Assembly: GCF_964340395.1 (NCBI RefSeq)
Contig: NC_135559.1
Span: forward strand, 18,426,050-18,490,049
Origin: Glandiceps talaboti
Lineage: Eukaryota; Hemichordata; Enteropneusta; Spengelidae
DNA length: 64,000 nucleotides
Reading direction: 5' to 3'
Every line of letters begins with the position of its first letter. Position 1 is the first letter of the stretch. Positions 30,310-64,000 of this stretch are shown here, piece by piece. The notes below the pieces were generated by a model. That model saw only the letters and a list, made by a program, of their open reading frames with translations. It ran no database searches and was not told the origin of the DNA. The position numbers and the translations under genes were made by a program.

Positions 30310-30705
30310 GGGGAACACCACACAAATTTACATAAACTATGGGATCTGGAGAGTCATTTCATGATTTTACATCACCTACAATTACTTGGGATTTCAGAGA
30401 TGTTTTACACTGAATAGAATAAACACTCAGGTTATATATTCATTGTGCAAACATGAATATGTTATTTCTGTTGACTCCCATCATGCATTGGCCCACAACA
30501 AAGATAATAATAACAATATTTTATTTCTTATAGAGTGCATTACATTAAAACAATCTCAAAGATACCTTATAAAGCATAGACCCTCTCCTGTATAGTAAAG
30601 ACACAAGATCAACTTGATGTTTCTCTGAAATCACAAGTAATTGTAGGTGATAAAACATCATGAAATGAGACTCCAGAACCTGTGTTTTATAAAAATGTTT
30701 TTATT
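30310..30705. mobile_element. Family A inverted-repeat element copy 1
   Basis: Ends are inverted copies: GTCATTTCATGATTTTACAT with CACCTACAATTACTTG at the left, TCTCTGAAATCACAAGTAAT through CATCATGAAATGA at the right. A related layout occurs at 32455-32880 and 37095-37655. It contains GACTCCCATCATGCATTG internally. Confidence 0.65.
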
Positions 30706-32454
30706 TCCTGCAGTGGTGCTCTCCTACATGTCTAATTTGATCAGCTGTGATTATGTACAATACATGTATAAGAATTTGTATGTATTTCAAAATAATAGCA
30801 GTTACAACAGTGGCAAGTCAACTATCGGCAAACTAACAGACACAAACTAACACTAACATCGCAGGGTGTAAATGGATGCTGATGTATGATTACACTCACA
30901 GCAGGGTGGTGTCTCTGATAGCAAGTTTTCCTTATGGGTGGCTACACAGACAGCCTCACTCAGTATTTACACTATCTTGATTACAGAGTGATTATATCCA
31001 CATAACCAATGCAAGGCACATGCAGAATTTTCAGTTTTCTGGAATTCCAAGGCACATGCAGAATTTTCAGTTTTCTGGAATTCTATGATCTTCCAGTGTA
31101 CATTTCCGGGGACTGCCAGTGTTTACACTATCCTAATTATTGGCCCTTGCTCTCACACACTTCTGCAATCTACCACATGCTACAATAGTTTTAGTCTGTG
31201 TCTGGTGAACTTATCTGATAGCTTACTTTCCATGGTAGTAATAAACACAATAATAATGGATACTGCTGTAATTTTCAGGATGTTACCCTTCCATGATGTG
31301 AAATAATACTCGCATACTAATGATATTTCAAGTTTTGTAAGTTTACAGTTGCATTTCAACTTGCACATACTTTTAATACCACAAAGTTATTACATTTTTT
31401 TTTCTATTCAAAAAAGAATGTAAAATAATATTATTTCATAGTTTTGTCAGAAATAGTATCCTTCACCTGCAAATTCTTTTGTATTATTTTTTAAATAGCA
31501 AAGTAATTTTGGTCTTCACCTATCTTCATAAAATGAAATTTTTTAAAAAGGAATCACAAATTTCTGGTTGAAAAATAACTTATCAAAATTAGAAGTTAAA
31601 ATTAAATATCACACATGATATGAAACATGCATCATTTTACACATTGCTGCTCTGAAGGTAATTTATGAAGGCTATAATAAAACTACAAAAAGGGGGAATG
31701 TGTAGGACCCTTAAAGTAACTGCCCTGTTTTGAAGGCTCTATATTTTGAGAATATAGAACTGGCTAGCAACAGCGCCCTCTCTTGACAGTTTTCATAACA
31801 GGTCAAAGGTGAAAGCTAGGGTTCTGGTAACCAGCTTATACTGTGTATTTCGATATGTAGTGCAGTACGAACGCTTAGGGTCTTTGGATGTACATGTAGC
31901 CAGGCAAATAAAATGCCTTTAAAATGGACATGTGAATATGATAATGTTAAGTCTCACCACCTGAGGGCGCTGTTTTCTAGATGGCCCTTACATGAATACA
32001 TTAACACTCCCCACTTGAGGGTGCTTGAAAGGTAGATTGCATTTTAGCGTTATATGTAAAGACAAAGTAGAACATGCTACGGAGAAAATAAAAAACTCAA
32101 AAATACACCTTGTATTTCCACAAATGTATACATTACTAGTTGCTTTTCCAGCTTGTTCACTTTATGTGATAGTTACATACTGTGTTTTTTTAATAGATTT
32201 TGTCTTAAAACAACCATCAAAGGACATGTATGTATGTTCACTTCCAGATAACAGGAAGAAAGAGATTAGTCAAACTTTAAAAAAAAATCTGCAATATGAC
32301 AAAAGCACCTAGGGAAGTCTTGGAGAGATAATTTTGAATCTGAAATATGTGTAAAAAGCACCATTTTAAACTTTCTTTTGCTCGTTTTGTAACAAGGAGA
32401 AGCATTTTTAAATTCCATAAATTGTGTACATTCATAATATAAACCTTTCGGAAG

Positions 32455-32880
32455 TAACTTAATTTATGTAAACTTTGGGTTCTGGAGTCATTTCATAATT
32501 TTGCATTATTTACATTACATGCGGTTACCGAGAAACACTTTGTTCCTCATTCATTGTTAAGTTGAGGTCCTTGCCATGGACGCAATGCATCATGGGAGTC
32601 AGTAGATATGCTATGTAATAGGAGAACATGAATATTCATGATTGCTTCTTTTAAGATCATGAGAACTTAGGAGTCATAATTATCTATGGTCAGCTATAAT
32701 TATACATGCACTGTTTCCTGACTCCCATGATGCAATGCGTGTCAATGGCAAGGACCTCCACTGAACAATGCATGAGGAACAAGTTTCAATTCTATTCCTT
32801 GGCAATTGCCCATAATACATGTGATGTAATATCACAAAATTACTCCCATGAACCAAAATTTTATGAAAAACATCCCTATT
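32455..32880. mobile_element. Family A inverted-repeat element copy 2
   Basis: Inner arms GAGGTCCTTGCCATGGACGC..CATCATGGGAGTCAG and CTGACTCCCATGATGCAATG..GGCAAGGACCTC pair; the outer ends (GTAAACTTTGGGTTCTGGAG) match copies 1 and 3. Confidence 0.65.
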
Positions 32881-33545
32881 TTCTGCAGTGATGTTACCTT
32901 TTATACATGTATAAGAAAAAATCTCCTAATATTGTGTAAAAGTATTATAGATATCAAGGCAAACCTAAATTGTATGAGATACTAGCAGGTCAACCACATA
33001 CATTCATAAAATATTTTCCCTTTGTATGTTTTTCCCTGTTTGTCTAAGTTCCATAAAATACACTATCTTTAATTACATGTACATGATAATATTTCTTTGG
33101 CAGGTTTTTTTTACATAGTATATGCACCTCGGGAATAACGTTTTAAACTTTTCCTGTCACTTTGCTCAAGAGAACCTTTATCCTTAGTTAAAATATTGGG
33201 AAAACTGTGGGTCACCATGCAAATATTTGAAACAGAGGTCAAATTGATCTCAAAGTTGAGCCATTTTAGAATCCAATATGGCCGCCAAATATTTTAGAAT
33301 CCAATATGGCCACCAAATATTTAAGAATCCAATATGGCCACCAAAGATTGTATTAACTCTATGGGAATATAAAATATTGTTGATTTCCTTGAAAACAAGA
33401 CAACGAACCTCTAAATTTCTTTAATTACTTTTAAATGGATCAGGAACAAGTTTTCATAACAAAAAATTTGGAGAGATTTTTAAGAACATTGATTTTCTAA
33501 GACATTGGTTCCCGAGATGCACTCTACCTTAAAATCTGAATTATT

Positions 33546-55573
<22,028 letters not shown>

Positions 55574-56282
55574 CTCGTTTTCTGAATAGTACCTTTAAAT
55601 TACTTAATTTATTGATTCTCACAATAACTGGAAGTCTGTCTGCTTTTGTTGTTGTTGTTGTTGTTGTTGTTGCTGTTGTTGTTGTTCAGTACCCACTCTC
55701 AGAGAAGCATCAGCATTTGGAGATTTTCCTGTCAAATGGAAATTTATACAAATTTGTAAAAATAGTGAAAAAGTACGAAACATCATTTGAGTTATTAAGA
55801 AAAAAATAGTCTAGTGCTAACCTTTATTAAATCTTAAGATCTCTATCAAAATGACTCAATACCAGACTAGAAATATGACATTTTCAAACTACTAGAGGTC
55901 TTGTATTTATATAACAAAAGGAATTGTTATTTACACATAATTTTTTATTGTTGTCAATCAAAACCATATGCATCATGTTTATTATGGTTAATAAGTCAAC
56001 ATTAATAATTTCAAATGCTGGATAGTGAAATAAAATGACATTTTTTTAAATACTACATATATTTTTAATATAATATCATTGCACTGTGCACTGCATTGTA
56101 ACAATTGTAATGACATTGAAATTAGTATTCTCCCTTACATAAAATATGTCATCTGATCTTGATATATATTATACAACAAATGCAATGTTTTCTAAATTTC
56201 TTCCAACAGTTCCGAATCTTTCATAGGAACTAAATATAATAGTTTTGAGAGAACCTTTGCCAAGGAAGATGCAAATGTATAT

Positions 56283-56756
56283 CAGTCTAGTTTCTATACG
56301 ACGTGTTACGATTACTACAATCATCTCCGCTCACTCTACTCATAGGGAAAGTCATTATTCTAGCACTGAAATCTGTGCTACCCATGCTGGGCAAAGTGTA
56401 AACGACACATGTCAGTAATCCATCACAAATGGACAAACAGTTGCAATTGGTTAGAGAACTGCTCATTAACCGAGCTCCACCTCTCCAGTCTAATACTAAA
56501 ATTGAATGGAGATGTGATAATGTCATGTCTATATTAATGCTGTCAGGGGGGAGGGGGGTAGCACAGATTTCTGTGTTAGAATAAGGACTTTCCCTATACG
56601 TTAGTCTGCAAGATTAGATACATACATTCATGCCACACTATCAGTCAGCACTCACAGGCTGAACAACACGGCATATCTTACAGTCTAACTATACATGAGT
56701 GGAGATGATCGTAGTAATCATAATGTGTTGTATAGGAACTAGACTACAGGAATTAT
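56283..56756. mobile_element. Family C MITE copy 2
   Basis: Terminal inverted repeats AGTCTAGTTTCTATACGACG..GTTACGATTACTAC..ATCATCTCC and GGAGATGATCGTAGTAATCA..GTATAGGAACTAGACT. The internal inverted pair GCACTGAAATCTGTGCTACC / GGTAGCACAGATTTCTGTG is shared with copy 3. Confidence 0.8.
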
Positions 56757-57481
56757 TATTTTACAAAAGTTCATATTTGAGAATTCGTATGGCTGTGTGA
56801 TTTATGTACAGTACACATGATATATAACTATTCCAACCTCTATGGTATTATGCTAATAACTGAGAGGTCAATAAACTTTATAGTCAGGGCAATGACCTTT
56901 GTGTTTAGACTATTAGAACACAATAAAAAGACAACTGTTGTCTGGCATGATTGTATGGTACCACACTCATGTGAGCGTGACAGCCAATAGTATGCAAGAC
57001 ATGTTATAACTTATATTGTACAGACTGAAATAACAGCAACAATAACAGATTTAAATGTCTACATCTAATCTTCTCTGCATCACCTGAATACAAAACAAAG
57101 GCTTCCATTGATGGCAATGCAATGGAAGACTTAGACCATGGTCAAATTTCAAATATACATATTTCTAATATTTATATTTAAGAATTGCTTTACTTAAAAA
57201 AAATATTATTTCTAGTTGCTCTAGGGAAAGAAAATGCTGCCATGATGGCCAAAAAACTGTGATTTTGGATCCAATGCCTCCAGCTTCACCCTCCCTCCCC
57301 ATTATTAAATGGTTTACCCATTAATGTTTATGGATTATTCACTTTCTTTCTAATCCTGTCTACTCACTAGTCTCTTTAGATTAAAAGATGATTTGACACA
57401 ATGTTGGCATCCAGACTTTCTACTCACTGGATCTATGACTCCACTATACTCATTCTCTATCCACAGATCATGGAAAAGAAC

Positions 57482-57850
57482 AGCAGAGTCTCGTTCCAAT
57501 TCAACATGTTATGATTACTAAGATCATCTCCACTCTCGTATAGGGAAAGTCCTTATTCTAGCACAGAAATCTGTGCTACCCCTCATATAAATGTGATGAT
57601 GTTGTCACACCTCCATGTGATTTTAGTTTCAGACTGGAGAGGTGGACTCAGTTAATGCGCAATTGTCTAAAGGAACTAACCAATTGCAACTGCCTGTCAA
57701 TTTGTGATGGATTACTACTGACATGTGTCATTTACCCTTCGCCTAGCAGGGGTAGCACAGATTTCTGTGCTAGAATAACGAATTTCCCTATACATGAGTG
57801 GAGATGATCATAGTAATTGTAACGTGTCATTTAGTAACTAGACTACAGAT
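57482..57850. mobile_element. Family C MITE copy 3
   Basis: Same TIRs (GATTACTAAGATCATCTCCA / GTGGAGATGATCATAGTAAT) and interior (CTGTGCTACCCC, GTGATTTTAGTTTCAGACTG, CCTGTCAATTTGTGATGGAT). The interior also matches copy 1 at 23950-24115. Confidence 0.8.
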
Positions 57851-58789
57851 CACAGAGCTAGTATGTAGGATTGAACATAACGTGTAGCAGAGTGAAAGAC
57901 CCAGCAAGTTTGCAGGCTAATTTCTTTCATGCATGATTAGTTGTAGTTTTATTTCTTTCACAGAAATAAAAATTATTTCAGAATACAAAATCAAAGTTGA
58001 GTGCGACAATCATCACCCAGAAACATATAACAGTACTCATAAAAAACAGAATATTTGCGTGTATGAAAAATGATGTATAATGATTTTAGTTTTTTACTTC
58101 ATATTTCAAATAATTATGCTGCTTTATTAACATTTTTTCAGAAATACAGAGAAAAAAACAGGTCACATTTGTGTAATTGGGTCAAATCTTCAGTACAATT
58201 TTTGTGATGTAATGTATCAAAGTACAGTGCATTCATGAAAAGATCACCCCATAAGGTCAAAGGTCATTAAGCCCAGATGGTCATTTGAATAACAATAGAT
58301 TTAAGGTTAGAAGATTCTTTGAATGGACTATGAGTACAACATCGCTTTTGTAAACAGCATTGGAATTCACTATTTTATCAACAACAAAAGTGGATAACTG
58401 AGTTCTTAGACAATTTTTCAACAAAAAGAGCAACTATTTATAAGGAAAAAGAAATCATTCAGATGTTACTTTAATTTTGATCATGTGTGAAGGAAACCCT
58501 ATATATAATGGTGATCATTATACACATGTGTATGAAGCATACCATTTATAACAGTTTTGGCATGGTTGAATGACCTGACTGTTACTATCGTACGATGTTA
58601 TATCTTTGTATACACTGGTACATATATATGAGATATATGATAATCAACCATTGTTATTGCTACCATGGGAGTAATGATGTGGAGAAAATATGTTGAATCA
58701 CAAATTATGACGTAATTATAAATGATCTACCTTTCTTTGGACTGACTTCATCCGGCAATCATCTACCAATCCAACATCCGCACATACAC

Positions 58790-59100
58790 ACACACACATA
58801 CATACATACATACATACATACATACATACATACATACATACATACATACATACATACAAACACATACACACACACATACATACATACATACATACATACA
58901 TACATACATACATACATACATACAAACACATACACACACATACATACATACATACATACATACATACATACATACATACATACATACATACAAACACATA
59001 CACACACATACATACATACATACATACATACATACATACATACATACATACATACATACATACATACATACATACATGGATGCATGCATACAAACAAATA
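58790..59100. repeat. (CATA)n microsatellite with CACA interruptions
   Basis: Four blocks of CATA units, the first three ending in a repeated AACACATACACACACA-like spacer, so the tract has a ~60-65-bp higher-order period. The Cys/Met/Tyr/Val-rich minus-strand frames are artefacts. Confidence 0.97.
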
Positions 59101-60178
59101 CACATACACACATTCATATCATTAGAGAGAAAGACAAACTGACCAAAAAAACTTACGACAAATGCTTGAAGCTGTCCTATACATTCTTCATATTAGTTTT
59201 TGTCTCATGACCAAACAATGCATTATTTTGAGATACATTTTTTTAAGTATCATGAATTATTTTAGTTCTTTTGATATTTATTTATCTGTAATTATTGAAA
59301 GTCAAAGACACCCACGTCAGTTAAACTTCAAGATTAGATACACACTGACAATTATTTTTCACAAATATTAAATCTCAGAATTCTATCGACAATTATTTGT
59401 TTCATAAAATAAAAAAAAAATAAGGAAAATATACATCTCATACATAATAGTAGTTAATGTTTTTCTCAGTGGCAACTACCCAAACTTGTGTTAATAAATG
59501 ATGTTCTCACTGCAATAAGTATTAACTTGTCATGGTACATTGGTACGCTCTAAATACTTGAGGTTTATCACGACAAGAATATTCTTGTATCTAAAGTCCT
59601 AATAGTGCAAACAAAATGTCAATGTGACCGGTTGAACTGTACATCAGATACAGGCGATCAAGTGATAATTCATTTAACATGCGGCAAGGTTATGTATCAC
59701 ATCGCTGTGAACTTGCACATTACAGCCTGACTTAATGTAATTGTGTCGTCTGTGGATCAGCCCACGTAGATCTCACTGGCAGTGACATCATTGGATAATG
59801 AAATAATACCAACCAAGTATTGATAACTTGCTCCAAAGTTTTAGAAAATTGAATCATCTGGACATTTACTATGGGATTTTAGCATAACAATGTACAAGAT
59901 CGTTTCGCTTCCTACTCGAAACAAACCAAACAGGAAATCAAAGCACGCTCTCGCTGTATTAATTTGTAATTAATTAACATGCGATCTGTACATATTGTAC
60001 AGTGGGGCAGGCATAGCATATTTCTACCGTTTCATGAACTATTCTCATTGGATCATCACGTGGTTTACAATGTACAGATGACGGCTTTTGACCCTGTTCA
60101 GGAATCGAATATTTAGGGCCTCCCCCGTCATAAAGAACATTATGAATACAATAGACTCTATTCATGATTACGTCATCA

Positions 60179-60240
60179 TTTGGCGCGCATTGCATGCTGG
60201 ACTACGTTTAGGGACGACATTTGAAAACAAAATGGCTGAC
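60179..60240 (+). promoter_or_regulatory. Candidate TATA-less promoter of the SAP-SWIM gene
   Basis: TTTGGCGCGC (60179-60188) fits an E2F site. GCATGCTGG followed by ACTACG (60192-60206) resembles a shortened ZNF143/SBS element. The start codon sits in AAAATGGCTGA. Motif-based only; no expression evidence. Confidence 0.35.
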
Positions 60241-60804
60241 GTTTTGGTGAAGCTCTCGCCAGATCAGGTGAAAGGGGCAGTTTTGCCCATGGCCGTGGTG
60301 GGCGATAACACCCACAGTGACTTAGCCCGATATCTAAAATGTAGGGGATATTCTGCCGGTAAATCTGAGTCCAAAACAGCGTTAGTTAGGAGGTAAATAT
60401 GCATGCCTTTGAGGCATGAAGCCAGTATAGTTAGCGACCGTTAGACTTTAGAGTACTAGTCTACTGCTTACTCTGGAGATAACGTAAATATGCCTCCGAG
60501 AAATCCGATACGGGATATCATATTTCGGATTCTTGTGCATGTCCATTTACCAGAGTTAGTATTAGTACTAGATATATCACCATGTGATATTGAAGTTAAA
60601 GTGTAGTTTGTTCTTTTAATCTTGTTGTTTCTAGTAATAGTATCGACATACAGTAGTTTGTCATTTCTATTTTTAGAATGTTGTATCGTTTCTGATATTA
60701 TTGTTAACGCGAGTTGATTATTTTTGCCAAAAAGTTATTTAATGATTATTTAAAATTTGGAATGTAATGTTTATAAAGTAAATAAAATTATGATTAACAG
60801 TATT

Positions 60805-60840
<36 letters not shown>

Positions 60841-63800
60841 ATATTGTTCTATGTTGTAATAATAATAAAGTTGGTTTTCAGTTCTAAACACCAGTCAACC
60901 TAGTTACAACTTACATGTACCTATTAGTATTACAAATACTAAACAAGTTTTGAAGAAAAAAAAGTTTTATCCCAGAGTGAAATCTGTTTTTGTTTTCTAT
61001 GTGATGGACATAATTAGCCATGAAGATTTCTTGTCTCGAATATCTAAAAAATATTATATGCTATTGTGACAAATTTTTAACTTCATGTTAGCGTTAATAG
61101 GCCATGGGGGACATCTCCCCTAAGTTACACCTCCATGGTTAGGCATAGTGACACAACTTGTGGTAGCTATTAATATGAATACATATAAGTTTGAAAACAG
61201 ACACACTTGATATCGACAGTTCACTCAATGTTTCCAGGTCTAACTTTTACTTTGAATGTCATGTTGGATAAGAAATCTTCCAGAAGGGCTAAAATGGGGC
61301 CACATGTCTTGTTTGATCCAAGACTTGATGAACACTTTGAGTAGCAGTAGCAAACAAAGTCTGGTTTACAATTGAAGTTTATACATACAAGATCCCAGTG
61401 AGGAATCTCTGAACAAGATCCCCATAAGGGGGAAAGTTTTAGCAAATAATTTAATAACTGTAACCAGACTTTGTTTCGTCATCCTACTAGAAAATAAGTA
61501 CATGTACATGTACTAGTATAAATTCACTCAACCAACTAAACTAACTCAAAATTGACCAGTTGTTATTAAATGGCCATTAATTTGAAGCCTACAGTGCACG
61601 TCATGAGTAGTGTACATGAAGTATTTTATGTTCAAAAGTAAGCTGCTGTTGAAGTTCAGAACCCATGATCACTACAAGCAATATAATCACAAATACCTAG
61701 AGTATGTAGTGTCATGATCAACTGGCATTTTTTTAAAATCAGAAATGGTGTCGTTAAAAACAATGTGAAAACTTGATTATATGTGATTATGACATGTGAA
61801 ATATTGATTTGCAAATAAGTATGCAATAAGTTTCTGTATTGCACCACAGCAGTGTATCATTCAATTCTAATAACATGGTTTCACACAAATTTTGTTATGA
61901 GTCAAAATCAAACTGAGAATTCTTAAGTCTCATTGCCAGACTCATGACTATCATCTCTAAGCTTTGTAAGGTGAGCGGTGAAGCTGCAAGAAGTGAGGGG
62001 CTTTAGTTTAAAGACTACAAAGTTTAGGGATGATAGCCATGAGTCTGGCAGAAAGACTTTTGAATTCTTGTGAGTCAACAATGAGCATCAAATGGTGGTG
62101 TGTCTCTAGTGTCTTGTGCATCTAAAATGTATCAAATTGGCCTAGAGGGGGCACTTTACTACACTACAAATAATGTGCATCAGGCAACAAGTCTTGATGG
62201 TGAAATGTGCTGTTTTGTGTTGTTAATATTAAATATTGGCCTAGAGTTATGTTGTTAATTATAAAGTATGATACAAACAAAAGGGCAACAAAAGTGAGGC
62301 TGAATTTATCTTAGTTGTATTTATTTATGTTAAGAAGGCTTATTTTTAATAATTTTGCACCATGAAAAAAGTATCAAAACACTTGGGTAATATAATAATT
62401 GGCTAATCTGATACTTTACACTAAGGCTAGGCATTGTGGGAAATAATGTGTTGAGCTTTTTGTTTATTATCTCTGAGCATTGTATGGCCATTCTATTTAT
62501 ATTTAATACAATATATACAATAATAATTAATTTTTTGAAAAGCTTGTGTTTTATTTTTCTAAATCAATTTTCAATGTCCTTGTTCGTTGGTGTACTTGAC
62601 CAGCTTACTTATTATAATTTATGTGTTTGTTTTACTGAAAACCCTTAAACGTTGACCCTTCCTCATCCTCACTCACCAACTGTTTTCATGTGCCCAATGC
62701 TCTCACAATATTGCCTATTTTAATACCTTACCCAAGTGTACAGTAAGTTTTTTCTGAGCCTGATTGTCAAATTTTGAATACTAGTTTAGACACAGGTCAT
62801 GCAAGGTATGCAAAGTAGGATGAAATAACTTTCTTGATACCTAAAACATAAATAAATGAATGAATAATTAATAAATGAACAAATATTAAGATAAGTCAGT
62901 CTTGCCTTTGTTTCACTTCAAAGTATCTTAGGTTAAAAATACACAATGAATTTCTCCAAATTTTCCAGAGTGACAGATATAATAGAGGCTGGCCTTGACA
63001 AGTTTGTTATTGACCCTGATGGAAGTTTGGCATATGCTATCGTTCAGGAGTATGTTGACTCACTGACTGTAGATGTTCCCTTGCCAAATGTTTCAAACTG
63101 GCATAGTGACCCACGAAGTGTGCCTACAAACTTTAGTTATGTTCATGTTTACGAGTACCTTGTGAAAAGGAATGCTGTCATTCTTGGTTCTACTGACTCT
63201 GACACAGAAACTGATTTGTATGAGCTCCCTATTGCCGAGAAGCCACTCAGAAAAGGTTATAATTTTTATGGTTCAGGTCATATTGAGGAGATAAAGAGCA
63301 ACCGAACTGGTGACTACTGTCATCTGTGGACTCGAGTCCAAGCAAGTATGAAAAACAAGCTCTATACAACTAAGGTTGTATTTGGAAATACTGGAATTAT
63401 CATCAAAGGATATTGTCAATGTGTTGCTGGGAAAGGTGGCAAATGCAATCATGTGGCAGCCAGTTTGTTTGCTGTGCTAAATTATCAGGAGAGTCAACAG
63501 ACAGCTTCCTGTACAGAACAGCCTCAAAAGTGGCACCTTCCATCAAGAAAAAGAAAGAGACAGACTGTTCCAACTAAAATCGGTGAGAGACAAGTGAAAA
63601 AGCATATATTTGGTAGGAAAAGGAAGAACAAGTCTCCACTGCATGGTTATCAAAATTATGAAGCCATCCCAGGTGACCATATTAATCTCAACTTAGACGA
63701 AATGAAGACAGATCTTATCACTATTGGCCACCCAACATGCCTTCACCAAATACTTGAGTCATCCCCCTCAGAAGTGAGTGAAGAAGAAGAAGAATTGTCT

Positions 63801-64000
63801 AAGTCGCCGGAGGAAATTATTCTTTCAGAGCTATCAGTTTCTGCTGAAGAAAGTGTCAAAATTGAACATGATACTATTGGTCAACAAGATAACATATTAT
63901 GGTGGAGAGTACGTAAGGGACGGATAACAGGCAGTAGTTGCAAGGACTATTGTGGATCTGGAAATCCAAGCAATAAAATAAAGCGTGCCCTCAAGGTGGG
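60232..64000 (+). CDS. SAP-like / SWIM zinc finger / YqaJ-type protein, 5' part
   Basis: Two exons seen: 60232-60392 and 62969 to beyond the right edge; AG|A completes codon 54 and the frame then stays open for 1031 bases. Residues about 28-60 (HSDLARYLKCRGYSAGKS) look like a SAP-type helix pair. The SWIM zinc finger CQCVAGKGGKCNHVAA (CxC-x7-CxH, 63414-63452) is followed by basic clusters RKRKR and GRKRKNK, an acidic stretch (EEEEEL) and WWRVRKGRITGSSC (63900-63941), the entry of a YqaJ-like recombinase/exonuclease domain whose catalytic part lies outside the window. This architecture is common in invertebrate multigene families and is thought to derive from phage-like recombinases; its cellular role is not established. 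It could be a host gene or part of a DNA transposon; the spliced 5' exon with its own promoter-like motifs favours a host-type transcript. Confidence 0.82.
60800..60840. repeat. (TTG)n microsatellite, SAP-SWIM gene intron 1
   Basis: About 12 TTG units after AACAGTATTA. Confidence 0.95.
61912..62069. mobile_element. Foldback MITE-like element, SAP-SWIM gene intron 1
   Basis: Inverted arms: TTGCCAGACTCATGACTATC..TCTAAGCTTTGTA at left and TACAAAGTTTAGGGATGATA..CATGAGTCTGGCA at right, with outer GAATTCTTAAGTCT / AGACTTTTGAATTC. Central ~45 bp unpaired. No coding capacity. Confidence 0.7.

Larger units (their letters stand above)
28300..33545. other. Convergent intergenic region, repeat-rich
   Basis: Holds the 3'UTRs of the methyltransferase (AATAAA at 28858-28863) and of PCYT1, two adjacent family G elements, two family A inverted-repeat elements, and three 28-bp tandem units around AATCCAATATGGCC at 33268-33350. 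No further exon is supportable. Confidence 0.6.
55574..60231. other. Divergent intergenic region between PCYT1 and the SAP-SWIM gene
   Basis: Contains a TTG tract (55648-55686), two family C MITEs (56283-56756, 57482-57850), AT-rich DNA, and the CATA microsatellite (58796-59077). It must hold the PCYT1 exon 1a promoter, which I cannot place. The last ~60 bp look like the promoter of the rightmost gene. Confidence 0.55.

Noticed and set aside
58716-59117. 133-residue Cys/Met/Tyr/Val repeat protein
   Set aside because: CATA microsatellite artefact.

Overview
This is nuclear DNA from an animal, almost certainly an invertebrate. Genes are split by AT-rich GT..AG introns, simple repeats are dense, and many short terminal-inverted-repeat (TIR) elements of the MITE type lie in introns and between genes. 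No bacterial operon, rRNA, true tRNA or CRISPR array was seen. The best gene models look metazoan: a CCT-alpha-type phosphocholine cytidylyltransferase, a pterin-independent homocysteine methyltransferase, and a SAP/SWIM/YqaJ-type protein of the kind expanded in cnidarians, hemichordates, amphioxus and molluscs. The phylum cannot be fixed from sequence alone; a non-vertebrate deuterostome or a lophotrochozoan fits.

Layout. 1-570 is a minisatellite. 3.0-18.6 kb holds three tandem plus-strand paralogues of a small four-pass membrane protein (genes A, B and C at 3092-5759, 8439-11083 and 15796-18579). All three keep the same phase-0 exon plan, and each has a long microsatellite in intron 3. 20.2-28.3 kb holds an eight-exon homocysteine S-methyltransferase gene whose introns contain several TIR elements. 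28.3-33.5 kb is gene-free and full of dispersed inverted-repeat elements. 33.5-55.6 kb holds a minus-strand PCYT1 gene with six common coding exons and three separate candidate first coding exons that all end in phase 0. 55.6-60.2 kb is gene-free with MITEs and a CATA microsatellite. 60.2 kb to the right edge is the 5' part of a plus-strand SAP-SWIM-YqaJ gene that runs out of the window.

Functionally, the methyltransferase (methionine cycle) and PCYT1 (rate-limiting step of CDP-choline phosphatidylcholine synthesis) are convergent neighbours in linked one-carbon and choline metabolism, but nothing shows that the arrangement is selected. The four-pass family is not one I can name. Its GCLG motif in TM2, the acidic residue at the end of TM3 and the Cys clusters next to TM1 and TM4 recall tetraspanins, but the second extracellular loop is only about 30-45 residues and has no CCG motif. 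The most interesting points are this reduced tetraspanin-like family, the alternative first exons of PCYT1, the complementary GA/CT tracts flanking exons 2-3 of gene C, and several TIR elements whose target-site duplications can be read directly.
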